From Glutamicibacter halophytocola (GTDB lineage Bacteria; Actinomycetota; Actinomycetes; Actinomycetales; Micrococcaceae): a stretch of 64,000 nt of DNA. Under the pieces are notes generated by a model. The model was given only the letters and a program-made list of their open reading frames with translations. It had not been told where the DNA came from and ran no database searches. This document shows positions 15,711-23,792 of this stretch, piece after piece (the stretch's first letter is position 1; the number at the start of each line of letters is the position of its first letter). The stretch spans positions 3,782,001 to 3,846,000 of the forward strand of contig NZ_CP012750.1 of assembly GCF_001302565.1 (NCBI RefSeq), written 5' to 3'. Made by a program: the position numbers and the translations under genes.

Positions 15711-17225
15711 CTAGTTGGAAGGGAAGTTGAAGGTCGCGGCCGTGCCCTTGGCTGGTTCTGGCCAGCGCTGGGTGATGGCCTTGCCACGGGTGTAGAAGCG
15801 CACGCCATCCGGGCCGTAGATGTGGTGCTCGCCGAACAGCGAGTCCTTCCATCCGCCGAAGGAGTGCCACGCCACCGGAACCGGCAGCGGCACGTTGACC
15901 CCGACCATTCCCACCTGGATGCGGCGGGTGTAGGTGCGGGCGTGGGCGCCGGAGGAGGTGAAGATGGCGGTGCCGTTGCCGTAGGGGTTGGCGTTGACCA
16001 CTTCGATGGCCTCTTCCAGGGAATCCACGCGCAGGACCACCAGCACCGGGCCGAAGATCTCCTCGGTGTAGGCGCTCATTTCGCGGCTGACCTTGTCCAG
16101 GATGGTCGGGCCGACGAAGAAGCCGTTCTCGTGGTCCTTGACCACCAGGTCGCGGCCGTCGATTACCAGGGCGGCGCCGGCCTGTTCGGCCTCGCCGACG
16201 ATCTTCTGCAGGCGGGACTTGGAGGCCGGGGTGATGACCGGACCCATGTCAGCCTTCTCATCCAGGCCATTGGAGACGTTGACCTTGCGGGCGTGGTCCG
16301 CGAGCTTGTCCACCAGCGCGTCGGCGGCATCGCCCACGGCGACGGCCACGGAGATGGCCATGCAGCGCTGGCCGGCGGAGCCGAAAGCGGCGGCGTTGAT
16401 GTGGTCGGCGGCCAGATCCATGTCGGCATCGGGCATGACCACGGCGTGGTTCTTCGCCCCGCCCAGCGCCTGGACGCGCTTGCCGTGCTTGGAGGCGGTT
16501 TCGTGCACGTACTTGGCGATCGGGGTGGAGCCGACGAAGGAGATGCCGTCGACATCCGGGTGGGTCAGCAGGCCGTCGACGGTCTCCTTGCCGCCGTGCA
16601 ATACCTGGAAGACGCCGTCGGGCAGGCCGGCCTGCTTGAACAGCTCGGCGATCAGCAGCGAGGCGGAAGGGTCGCGCTCGGAAGGCTTGAGGATGAAGGC
16701 GTTGCCGGTGGCGATGGCTACCGGGGCCATCCACAGCGGCACCATGACCGGGAAGTTGAATGGGGTGATGCCGGCGACCACGCCCAGCGGCTGGCGGAAG
16801 GAGAAGACGTCGATGCCGGTGGACACCTGGTCGGAGTACTCGCCCTTCAGCGACTGCGAAATGCCGCAGGCGTACTCCACCACTTCGATGCCCCGGCTGA
16901 TTTCGCCGGCGGCGTCGGAGAGCACCTTGCCGTGCTCGCTGGTCACGATGCGGGCCAGCTCGTCGGTGTGCTCGGTGAGCAGCTGCTGGAAGCGGAAGAG
17001 GATCTTGCTGCGCTTGGCGATCGATACTTCGCCCCAGGTTTCGGAGGCGGCCTTGGCCACGGCCACGGCCTGCGCCAGGTCCTCATCGCTGGCCAGGCGC
17101 AGCTGGCCGGTGATTTCGCCGGTGGCGGGGTTGTAGACCGGCTGGGTGCCGGTGCCGGTGCCCGCGGAAGGGGCGCCGTTGATGTAGTGCAAGATTTCTG
17201 CGACGTCGGTGGCGGTGGTAGTCAT
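15711..17225 (-). CDS. iolA: Methylmalonate/malonate semialdehyde dehydrogenase (CoA-acylating)
   Basis: IolA converts malonate semialdehyde plus CoA and NAD+ to acetyl-CoA and CO2, the last step of the pathway. The 504-residue aldehyde dehydrogenase has TPFNFPVMVPLWM, the substrate-pocket motif ALGGAKNHAVVMPDAD, and the catalytic cysteine Cys288 in SAGQRCMAIS; the family's CoA-dependent members have this GGAKNH pattern. Start ATG at 17225 has AAAGGAAATACGGCA upstream; the frame is open for 56 more codons with no ribosome site. It sits between iolD and iolE. Confidence 0.95.
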   Translation of the reverse strand: MTTTATDVAEILHYINGAPSAGTGTGTQPVYNPATGEITGQLRLASDEDLAQAVAVAKAASETWGEVSIAKRSKILFRFQQLLTEHTDELARIVTSEHGKVLSDAAGEISRGIEVVEYACGISQSLKGEYSDQVSTGIDVFSFRQPLGVVAGITPFNFPVMVPLWMAPVAIATGNAFILKPSERDPSASLLIAELFKQAGLPDGVFQVLHGGKETVDGLLTHPDVDGISFVGSTPIAKYVHETASKHGKRVQALGGAKNHAVVMPDADMDLAADHINAAAFGSAGQRCMAISVAVAVGDAADALVDKLADHARKVNVSNGLDEKADMGPVITPASKSRLQKIVGEAEQAGAALVIDGRDLVVKDHENGFFVGPTILDKVSREMSAYTEEIFGPVLVVLRVDSLEEAIEVVNANPYGNGTAIFTSSGAHARTYTRRIQVGMVGVNVPLPVPVAWHSFGGWKDSLFGEHHIYGPDGVRFYTRGKAITQRWPEPAKGTAATFNFPSN

Positions 17226-17268
17226 TGCCGTATTTCCTTTGCTGTTCAAAAGTGTTCTGTTGCCGGCC

Positions 17269-19215
17269 CTAGCCCAAGAGGGGCTTCTGGCGCGCTTTGT
17301 TCTTGGTGTAGTTCTGGTAGGCCGCCGTGGTGCTCTCAAGCTCGGCGACTTCGCTGACCGGGACATCCCACCAGGATTCGCTGGAGGGAGCATCGGCGTA
17401 GAGGTCGGATTCGATGTGGATCAGGATCGGGCCGGAGCCTTCCTCGGCGGCCTTGGCCGTGGCGATGGCTGCCGACAGGTCCTCGATGGCCTGCGGGCCC
17501 GGGGCAATCCGGATGACCTTCACGCCCAGGGATTCGGCGTTGGTGGCCAGGTCGATCGGCAGGGTGGAACCGTCATCGAAGCTGTGGCTTTCGGCATCCA
17601 GGGTGCGGTATTTGGTGCCGAAGCGCTGGGAGCCCAGGGACTCGGAGAGCGCGCCGATGGAGGCGTAGCCGTGGTTCTGGATCAGCACGGTGATCAGCTT
17701 CAGGCCTTCGGCCACCGCGGTGACCAGCTCGGTGTGCATCATCAGGTAGGAGCCGTCGCCCACCATGACCACCACATCGCGGTTCTCCTGGTCCCCCCGC
17801 GCAGCCTCGTCGATGGCTGCGCGCTTGATGCCCAGTCCGCCGGCGATCTCATAGCCCATGCAGGAGAATCCGTATTCCACGTGGTAGCCGTAGGGGTCCG
17901 AAACCCGCCACATCTTGTGCAGGTCCCCGGGCAGCGAACCGGCGGCGCAGACCACCACGTCGCGGGGATCCATGGCCTGGTTCACCGCGCCGATAATGGC
18001 GTTCTGGCTGACCAGGGGGCTCAGCCGCTCGGCAAAAGCCTCGTCCACGGTGGCATCCCAGCGCTGCTTTTCGCTGGCGGCCTGCACTTCGAGGGCGCCG
18101 TCGACCCGGTAGCCGGTCAATGCCTCGCGCAGCGCGATCAGCGCCTTGCGGGCATCGGCCACCACCGGAAGCACGGTGCCGTGCTTGTAGGCGTCCAGTG
18201 CCGCGACGTTGATGTTCACGAACTTCACGTCCGGGTTCTGGAAGGCGGTGCGGCTTGCGGTGGTGAAGTCCTCGTAGCGGGTGCCGATGCCGATGACCAG
18301 ATCCGCCTGCTCGGCCAGCGCGTTGGCGGCGGTGGTTCCGGTGGATCCGATGGCGCCCAGCGAGTACTTGGAGTCCCAGGGCAGCACGCCCACGCCGGCT
18401 TGGGTATTGCCCACCGGGATGCCGGTGGCTTCGCAGAATTCAGCCAGTTCCCCGGTGGCGAAGGCGTAGAGCACCCCGCCGCCGGCGACGATCAGCGGGC
18501 GCTTGGCCGCCCGGATCATCTTGGCTGCTTCGGCGATGTCCTGCGCCTCTGGCTCGGGACGGCGGATCTTCCACTCGCGCTCGGCAAAGAATTCTTCCGG
18601 GAAGTCGAAGGCCTCGGCCTGCACGTCCTGGGGCAGGGAGATGGTCACCGCACCAGTTTCCGCCGGGTCGGTGAGCACCCGCAGCCCGTGGTGCAGGGCG
18701 CTGGCCAGCTGCTCCGGGCGGGTGACGCGGTCGAAGTACTTGGACAGCGGGCGGAAGGCGTCGTTGACGGTGATGTCATAGCCGTGCGGCATTTCCAGCT
18801 GCTGCAGCACCGGGTCCGCGGCACGGGTGGCGAAGGTGTCCGAAGGCAGCAGCAGCACCGGAAGGCGGTTTGCGGTGGCCAGGGCGGCACCGGTGAGCAG
18901 GTTGGAGGAGCCCGGGCCGATGGAGGTGGACACCGCGTAGGTGGCCCGGCGGCGGGTATGCCGCGCATAGGCGACGGCCTGGTGCGACTGGGCCTGCTCA
19001 TTGCGGCCCTGGTAGTACGGCATCAGGCTCGGGTCCTTGGCCTGCCACTGCTTCAGCGCCTGGCCCACGCCTGCGACATTGCCGTGGCCGAAAATGCCGA
19101 ACATGCCCGGGATCAGCCGTTCGCGGTACTGGGTTCCACCGATGGAATCCACCGTGTACTGGCGGCCCAGGAATTCCACAACCGCCTGGGCGACGGTCAT
19201 TGTGCGTGTAGTCAT
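17269..19215 (-). CDS. iolD: 3D-(3,5/4)-trihydroxycyclohexane-1,2-dione acylhydrolase, ThDP-dependent
   Basis: IolD opens the cyclohexanedione ring to 5-deoxy-glucuronate. The 648-residue protein has the thiamine-diphosphate enzyme layout: N-terminal PYR domain with the expected conserved glutamate in QGRNEQAQSH, a middle domain, and a C-terminal PP domain with the cofactor/Mg motif GDGSYLMMHTELVTA followed by NHGYASIG. Its length matches known IolD. AAGGAC precedes the ATG. The neighbours are the aldolase-like gene upstream and iolA downstream. Confidence 0.96.
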   Translation of the reverse strand: MTTRTMTVAQAVVEFLGRQYTVDSIGGTQYRERLIPGMFGIFGHGNVAGVGQALKQWQAKDPSLMPYYQGRNEQAQSHQAVAYARHTRRRATYAVSTSIGPGSSNLLTGAALATANRLPVLLLPSDTFATRAADPVLQQLEMPHGYDITVNDAFRPLSKYFDRVTRPEQLASALHHGLRVLTDPAETGAVTISLPQDVQAEAFDFPEEFFAEREWKIRRPEPEAQDIAEAAKMIRAAKRPLIVAGGGVLYAFATGELAEFCEATGIPVGNTQAGVGVLPWDSKYSLGAIGSTGTTAANALAEQADLVIGIGTRYEDFTTASRTAFQNPDVKFVNINVAALDAYKHGTVLPVVADARKALIALREALTGYRVDGALEVQAASEKQRWDATVDEAFAERLSPLVSQNAIIGAVNQAMDPRDVVVCAAGSLPGDLHKMWRVSDPYGYHVEYGFSCMGYEIAGGLGIKRAAIDEAARGDQENRDVVVMVGDGSYLMMHTELVTAVAEGLKLITVLIQNHGYASIGALSESLGSQRFGTKYRTLDAESHSFDDGSTLPIDLATNAESLGVKVIRIAPGPQAIEDLSAAIATAKAAEEGSGPILIHIESDLYADAPSSESWWDVPVSEVAELESTTAAYQNYTKNKARQKPLLG

Positions 19216-19230
19216 CGAGCTTTGTCCTTC

Positions 19231-20160
19231 TCAGCTGCGTACTGGTGCGGTGGTGTTCAGAAGCGATGCGGCGGTGGCCACGGCGGCGGCCACGTCCCCG
19301 TCCTCGGGGTAGAGCAGCGTCCGCCCGACGGTCAGCCCCTGGACCGAAGGCAAGGCCAGCGCGGCTTGCCAGGAGGCGAAGACCTCATCGGGGTCTCCGG
19401 CAGGATCCCCGCCGAGCAGCACCGTGGGCAGGGTGGTGGCGGCCATGACCCGCTCCATGTCCTGGACCACCGGAATCTTCAGCCAGGTGTAGGCGCTGGA
19501 CTCCCCCAGGCCGGAGGCGATGCCCATGGACTTGATCACGGCGTCCGGGCGCAGGTCGTTGACGACCTTGCCCTCGACCCGCTTGGAGATGAAGGGCTCG
19601 ACCATGGCGACCAGCTGGTGCCGGGCCAGATCGGAGACCGCGTCGGCGGTGGCTTCCAGGGTCTTGACGGTGTCCGGGTCCTCGTAGCTGATCCGGGTGA
19701 GCATCTTGCCGCCGTCCGCGCCCAGGGCGGCCAGGGCGGCCGCGGTGTGCCCGGTGAAGCGATCGTCGATCTCGTTGACCAGGCCGGTCAGCCCGCCGCG
19801 GTTCATCGAGCCGAAGACCAGCTTGCCTTCCAGCGCACCGAGCAGCAGCAGGTCATCGAGGATATCGGGCGAGGCGAGCACGCCGTCGCAGGCCGGATTC
19901 TGCAAGGCGATCTGCAGGCGGTCCAGCAATTCGCGGCGGTCGGCCATGGCGGTGGCCCGCTTGCCGACCGACAGCGCGCCGCGGGCCGGGTGGTCGGCGG
20001 CGATGATGAAGTTCTGGCGTCCCAGTACCGGGCCGGCATGCTTCCGGCGGGCGGCCGCGGCGCGTAGCACCGATGCCGGATCTTCCAGCCGTTGGCGGGT
20101 GATGGATTCGTAGCGGCGGGGATCTTCGCGATCCACGCTCAGCTCGGTTGCCTGTTTCAT
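19231..20160 (-). CDS. (beta/alpha)8 aldolase-like protein of iol operons (Cgl0159 type)
   Basis: A 309-residue protein of the barrel family found next to iolC in actinobacteria (the C. glutamicum Cgl0159 type, from memory). Visible features are NFIIAADHPARGAL, LGADGGKMLTRI and a possible Schiff-base lysine in GADGGKM. No separate IolJ aldolase is seen in the window, so this protein is the best candidate to cleave 6-phospho-5-dehydro-2-deoxygluconate into dihydroxyacetone phosphate and malonate semialdehyde; this assignment is inferred. The start at 20160 is two bases after the iolC stop, indicating translational coupling. A longer upstream reading frame lies inside iolC and is rejected. Confidence 0.82.
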   Translation of the reverse strand: MKQATELSVDREDPRRYESITRQRLEDPASVLRAAAARRKHAGPVLGRQNFIIAADHPARGALSVGKRATAMADRRELLDRLQIALQNPACDGVLASPDILDDLLLLGALEGKLVFGSMNRGGLTGLVNEIDDRFTGHTAAALAALGADGGKMLTRISYEDPDTVKTLEATADAVSDLARHQLVAMVEPFISKRVEGKVVNDLRPDAVIKSMGIASGLGESSAYTWLKIPVVQDMERVMAATTLPTVLLGGDPAGDPDEVFASWQAALALPSVQGLTVGRTLLYPEDGDVAAAVATAASLLNTTAPVRS

Positions 20161-20162
20161 GG

Positions 20163-21155
20163 CTAGACCAGGTCTTTCTGGGAGGCGGGGACGGTGCGGC
20201 CGCGCTCGGCCAGCAGGGCGTTGACTTCTTGCGGGGTCGGCATTGCGTCGGAGCATGCGACCTTGGAGGCGACGATGGCTCCGGCGGCGTTGGCGTAGTC
20301 CAGAACCTGTTCCAGCGGCCATCCGGAGAGCAATCCGTGGCAGAAGGCTCCGCCGAAGGAGTCTCCGGCGCCCAGTCCGTTGGCGGTCTGCACCGGAACC
20401 GGGGCGGAGACCACGCGTTCGGTGCGGGTTTTGGCCATGACGCCTTCGGGGCCGAGCTTGACCACGGCGATCTGCACTCCGGCCTCCAGCAGGCGGTCCG
20501 CCTGCTCGTCCGGGGTTCCCTCGCCGACCGCGACGGTGCATTCGGTGTCGTTGCCGATGGCGACGGTGGCCGAGGCCAGCGCCTGGGTGACCTGTTCGCG
20601 GGCCTGTTCCACCGAGTCCCAGAACATCGGCCGGTAATCCAGGTCCAGGATGGTGAACTGCCCTTCGGCCAGCGAGCTGGCCGGGCGGGCCTCGTAGGCT
20701 GCCAGCTGGGCGCTGCGCGAAGGCTCGCGGCTCAGGCCGGTGACGGTGCTCCAGAAGATTTTCGATTTTTTCACTGCGTCGAGATCGATCTCGCTGGTAT
20801 TGATGTTCCAGTCCGGGGCCATCGGGAATCGGCCGTAGAAGTACAGCGGAAAGTCATCTGGCGGCAGGATGGCGCAGAAGGTGACCGGTGTCTGCAAGCT
20901 GGCGTCGCGGGTGACCTGCGAGCGGTCCACGTTGTAGCGGTCCAGTTCGCGTTCCAGGAAGGTGCCGAAGTCGTCGTCGCCGACCTTGGTGATCACTGCC
21001 GCTTCGCGTCCATGCTGGGCTGCCGCCACCGCGACGTTGGTGGCAGAGCCGCCGAGGTACTTGCCGAAGGAGGTCACGTCGGCCAGGGATACGCCGATGT
21101 CGTTCGGGTAGACATCAACGCTGATGCGTCCGAGGGTGAGTACGTCGTAAGTCAC
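20163..21155 (-). CDS. iolC: 5-dehydro-2-deoxygluconokinase
   Basis: IolC phosphorylates 5-dehydro-2-deoxy-D-gluconate with ATP. It is a 330-residue PfkB-family kinase: GRISVDVYPNDIG at the N-terminus, the substrate/lid motif GKYLGGSATNVAVAAAQHG, and the ATP/anion-hole motif NGLGAGDSFGGAF near residues 260-270 with the catalytic aspartate. The start is GTG, with AAAGGAC twelve bases ahead. It is the first gene of the large minus-strand operon that runs to 11784. In some bacteria IolC is fused to an aldolase-like domain; here that part is the separate next gene. Confidence 0.95.
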   Translation of the reverse strand: MTYDVLTLGRISVDVYPNDIGVSLADVTSFGKYLGGSATNVAVAAAQHGREAAVITKVGDDDFGTFLERELDRYNVDRSQVTRDASLQTPVTFCAILPPDDFPLYFYGRFPMAPDWNINTSEIDLDAVKKSKIFWSTVTGLSREPSRSAQLAAYEARPASSLAEGQFTILDLDYRPMFWDSVEQAREQVTQALASATVAIGNDTECTVAVGEGTPDEQADRLLEAGVQIAVVKLGPEGVMAKTRTERVVSAPVPVQTANGLGAGDSFGGAFCHGLLSGWPLEQVLDYANAAGAIVASKVACSDAMPTPQEVNALLAERGRTVPASQKDLV

Positions 21156-21265
21156 GCAGATCGACGTCCTTTCGAGTCAGGAGTTCAGGGATCGGCCAGC
21201 TGCCGACAATGTGAACGGTGCCACAGGAAATACTTTGCACCATGAATCCAGCGCTGTCAAAGGTT

Positions 21266-21275
21266 TGTACTGACA
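21266..21275 (+). promoter_or_regulatory. Candidate IolR site at the iolC promoter
   Basis: TGTACTGACA has one mismatch to KGWCHTRACA. It lies just upstream of the TTGACA hexamer (21255-21260, minus strand) of the iolC operon, suitable for repression. Confidence 0.4.
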
Positions 21276-21305
21276 TATTTACAACATGAGTAACATAGTT
21301 AATGC

Positions 21306-21329
21306 AAAACCCCGGAATTCCAGGGTTTT
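21306..21329. repeat. 24-base near-perfect palindrome, AAAACCC core arms
   Basis: AAAACCCC then GGAATTCC then AGGGTTTT: eleven of twelve base pairs match. It lies between the divergent iolC and LacI genes, where a terminator is not expected. It may be an operator, possibly of the LacI protein at 21496-22503, but it lacks the usual central CG. Confidence 0.45.
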
Positions 21330-21374
21330 CACTCCGCTTTGGGTGCTAAAAAATAAAAAAGTTTCCAAATACTA

Positions 21375-21384
21375 TGTCCTGACT
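21375..21384 (+). promoter_or_regulatory. Candidate second IolR site near iolC
   Basis: TGTCCTGACT has only the last base off from KGWCHTRACA. It is 109 bases from the site at 21266-21275; paired sites could allow looping. Confidence is limited because no matching promoter is evident beside it. Confidence 0.35.
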
Positions 21385-21495
21385 TTATGACTTGATCGAG
21401 GTCGGCTCAGGAGCCAAAACCACCCAGGCCGGCAGTGCGCTCCGGCAAAACGCTAGGCTCTTAACGAGAACAGCAGGCAGAACCCAGGAGGAGCC

Positions 21496-22503
21496 GTGGC
21501 AACAGAACGCCGTCGAGCCACGATCTACGACGTCGCCCAGGCCGCCGGCGTTTCCAAATCACTGGTGTCACTGGTGCTGCGCGATTCCCCCAGCGTCTCG
21601 GCGCCGCGCCGCGCCGCGGTTCTGGCAGCCATCAAGGAACTGGACTATCGCCCCAGCCAGGCAGCCACCGCACTGGCCGGAGGCACCAGCCAGACAGTTG
21701 GCGTGGTCATCGACGACTACACCAACGCCTGGTTTGTGGAACTATTGCGGGGTCTCCAAGAAGGACTAGCCAGCGCCGGATTGCGCATTGCCGTTTCCGA
21801 CCGCACGCTGAACACCCACGTGGAGTCGGATCCGCTGGACGGATTTCTGAGCACCCGGGTCGAGGCCCTGGTGCTGGCCACCGAGCCGACGCCGGCCATG
21901 CGCTTTTCTTCCCAGATCCCGGTGATCGTGGTCGGCAACCGCGCCACGCAGGTTCCCGGGGCAGACGTTGCCTCCAGCGATGACCGGCTCGGCACCCGGC
22001 AGGCCATCGAGCACCTGGTCTCGCTGGGCCACCGGAACATCGGCCACATTGGCGGTGGCGGCGGATCCTCGATGCTGCGCTTGGCCGGATACCAGGAGGC
22101 AATGAAGGCCGCAGGACTGGACGAGCACGTCGTTTCGGTCAGCGAGCTGACCACCGAAGACACCGGCTATCGGTGCACCCAGCGGCTATTGGACGAGGAT
22201 CCCGATACGACGGCCATCCTGGCTGCCAATGACTCGATGGCCATGGGCGCCATGGCCGCAGCGCAAGCCGCGGGCCTTTCGGTGCCCGGGGACCTGTCAA
22301 TCATCGGCTACGACAATTCGCCGCTCTCAGGCACCCACTTACTGCACCTGACCACCGTGGACAGCCGCAACCACGACCTCGGATTGCACGTGGCCCAGCA
22401 GGTCCTCTCCCGGCTCGCCGACCCCGGACGCGACGCCCAGCGGGTGCTGCTCGAGCCTTTGCTGATCGAGCGCGGAACCTGCGCGGCACCTCGCCGACCC
22501 TGA
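21496..22503 (+). CDS. LacI-family transcriptional regulator
   Basis: A 335-residue regulator starting with GTG after AGGAGGAGCC. Helix-turn-helix at about residues 9-30 (TIYDVAQAAGVSKSLVSLVL), hinge ELDYRPSQAATALAGG, and a sensor domain (VGVVIDDYTNAWFVELLRGL, IGYDNSPLSGTHLLHLTTVDS). Its DNA-recognition helix (SKSLVSLVL) is identical to that of the LacI protein at 2512-3534, so the two may recognise similar operators. It is followed by a Gfo/Idh plus TIM-barrel pair behind its own promoter and an 18-base palindrome (22570-22587), which it probably controls. Confidence 0.92.
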   Translation: MATERRRATIYDVAQAAGVSKSLVSLVLRDSPSVSAPRRAAVLAAIKELDYRPSQAATALAGGTSQTVGVVIDDYTNAWFVELLRGLQEGLASAGLRIAVSDRTLNTHVESDPLDGFLSTRVEALVLATEPTPAMRFSSQIPVIVVGNRATQVPGADVASSDDRLGTRQAIEHLVSLGHRNIGHIGGGGGSSMLRLAGYQEAMKAAGLDEHVVSVSELTTEDTGYRCTQRLLDEDPDTTAILAANDSMAMGAMAAAQAAGLSVPGDLSIIGYDNSPLSGTHLLHLTTVDSRNHDLGLHVAQQVLSRLADPGRDAQRVLLEPLLIERGTCAAPRRP

Positions 22504-22538
22504 TTCTTCCCAGTCCAAAAGCAACTTCTGCAGACCCC

Positions 22539-22568
22539 TTGACCCTGATCGGACATCAGCTCTACACT
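22539..22568 (+). promoter_or_regulatory. Promoter of the Gfo/Idh-TIM pair
   Basis: TTGACC (22539-22544) and TACACT (22563-22568) are separated by 18 bases. Transcription would start inside the operator that follows at 22570-22587. This also shows that the dehydrogenase cannot begin at the upstream in-frame codon 22539. Confidence 0.6.
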
Positions 22569-22569
22569 T

Positions 22570-22587
22570 TTTTGGAGCGCTCCAAAA
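22570..22587. promoter_or_regulatory. LacI-type operator, perfect 18-base palindrome
   Basis: TTTTGGAGCGCTCCAAAA is fully symmetric around GC. It begins two bases after the predicted -10. The shared element TTGGA/TCCAA also occurs in the dyad at 4814-4827, matching the identical recognition helices of the two LacI proteins at 2512-3534 and 21496-22503. Confidence 0.72.
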
Positions 22588-22619
22588 TATTCCAGAACAC
22601 TCTTTCTCAGGAGAACACC

Positions 22620-23792
22620 GTGGCTAAAAGCATCGGCATCGCCGTCATTGGCGCCGGCATGGCCGGCCTGTCCCACATCGCCGGCTACCGCACCGCGCCC
22701 ACGCTGTATGAACCAACCCTGCCCCCGCTACGCTATGTTGCCGTCGCCGATGTGAACACCGAGCTCGCGGCAAAGGTCGCCAAGCGATACGGATACGAAA
22801 AGGCCCTCGGATCATGGCAAGAAGTCGCCGCAGACCCTGACATCGACGTGGTCTCCGTCGTCATCGCCAACCGCTTCCACCGTGAAGCGGTGGAAGGTCT
22901 GATGGCCGCCGGCAAGCACGTCCTCTGCGAAAAACCGCTGGCCGATACCTTGGAAGAAGCAGAGGCGATGGCGGCAGCGGCACGCAACGCCCAATCCACC
23001 GCCCGGGTAGGCTTCACCTTCCGCCGCACTCCTGGCATCGCCGCGATTCGCGACCTGATCAACGACGGCACCCTGGGCAAGGTGCTGCATTTTTCGGGCC
23101 GCTACTGGACGGACTACGGGCACAGCCCACAGGCACCGATGAGTTGGCGGTTCAAGGGCGAACCTGGCTCCGGGGCGCTAGCCGATGTCGGCAGCCACCT
23201 CGCCTACGTCGCCGAATTCCTGGCCGGCGAGATCACCTCGGTCAGCGGCGGACAGCTCAGAACCAGCATCACCGAACGCTATCTGCCAGCTGGAGCTGTC
23301 ACCGGCCACAACCTGGCGGAACTCAGCGAGCAATCAGAGCCCGTGGAGAATGACGACTACGCGGCTTTCAGCGTCCAGTTTGCCGATGCCGCCGGCAGCC
23401 TGGAAGTCTCCCGCGTCGCTGCAGGCCATCCAAACACGCTGGCCTTCGAGGTGTTCTGCGAAAGGGGCGCGGCCCGCTTCAGCCAGCTGCGCCCGGCCGA
23501 AATCGAAATCATGCTCAGCGAGGGGCCCGAGGCAACCAACGGCTACCGCACGGTGAACCTGGGTCCAGAACATGCCTACATCGGCGGCGGATTGCCGATG
23601 GACGCCCCAGGCGTCGGCTTCGGCCAGAACGACGCGTTCAGCTATCAGGCCCGCGCCTTCCTCGACGAAGTTAGCGGCGTGGACACGGCGCTTCCAGCCA
23701 ACGCAACCTTCGATGAAGGCCTGCACAACATGAAAATCCTGCAGGCAGTAGTACAGTCCTCGAACAATGACGGAAAGATGGTCTCCCTATGA
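22620..23792 (+). CDS. Gfo/Idh/MocA-family dehydrogenase (390 aa)
   Basis: A 390-residue NAD(P)-dependent oxidoreductase with IAVIGAGMAGLSH (glycines 11, 13 and 16), EKP at 104-106 and the stretch MSWRFKGEPGSGALADVGSHL with a probable catalytic Asp189/His193. The start is GTG at 22620 with AGGAG ahead. Length and the SWRF motif group it with the dehydrogenase at 3540-4748, not with IolG. Its stop overlaps the start of the next TIM-barrel gene (ATGA), a fixed pairing that suggests consecutive reactions. Oxidation of a glycoside or cyclitol to a keto form is inferred. Confidence 0.9.
   Translation: MAKSIGIAVIGAGMAGLSHIAGYRTAPTLYEPTLPPLRYVAVADVNTELAAKVAKRYGYEKALGSWQEVAADPDIDVVSVVIANRFHREAVEGLMAAGKHVLCEKPLADTLEEAEAMAAAARNAQSTARVGFTFRRTPGIAAIRDLINDGTLGKVLHFSGRYWTDYGHSPQAPMSWRFKGEPGSGALADVGSHLAYVAEFLAGEITSVSGGQLRTSITERYLPAGAVTGHNLAELSEQSEPVENDDYAAFSVQFADAAGSLEVSRVAAGHPNTLAFEVFCERGAARFSQLRPAEIEIMLSEGPEATNGYRTVNLGPEHAYIGGGLPMDAPGVGFGQNDAFSYQARAFLDEVSGVDTALPANATFDEGLHNMKILQAVVQSSNNDGKMVSL

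Larger units (their letters stand above)
21156..21495. promoter_or_regulatory. Divergent control region between the iolC operon and a LacI gene
   Basis: These 340 bases contain no gene. On the minus strand TTGACA (21255-21260) is a consensus -35 with a poor -10 (CAAAGT after 17 bases) about 80 bases before iolC. IolR-like sites lie at 21266-21275 and 21375-21384, and a 24-base near-palindrome at 21306-21329. The AT-rich part 21330-21390 may hold the promoter of the LacI gene, which I cannot pin down. Confidence 0.5.

Noticed and set aside
15822..17357. Plus-strand open frame of 511 codons opposite iolA
   Set aside because: Antisense shadow of iolA.
17209..20067. Plus-strand open frame of 952 codons opposite iolD and the aldolase-like gene
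   Set aside because: It is antisense to strong family matches, has low-complexity Gly/His/Gln-rich translation and no ribosome site. Long antisense frames are common in high-GC coding DNA.
22539..22619. Upstream extension of the Gfo/Idh gene at 22620
   Set aside because: These bases hold the promoter and an 18-base operator; the GTG at 22620 has a proper AGGAG ribosome site.
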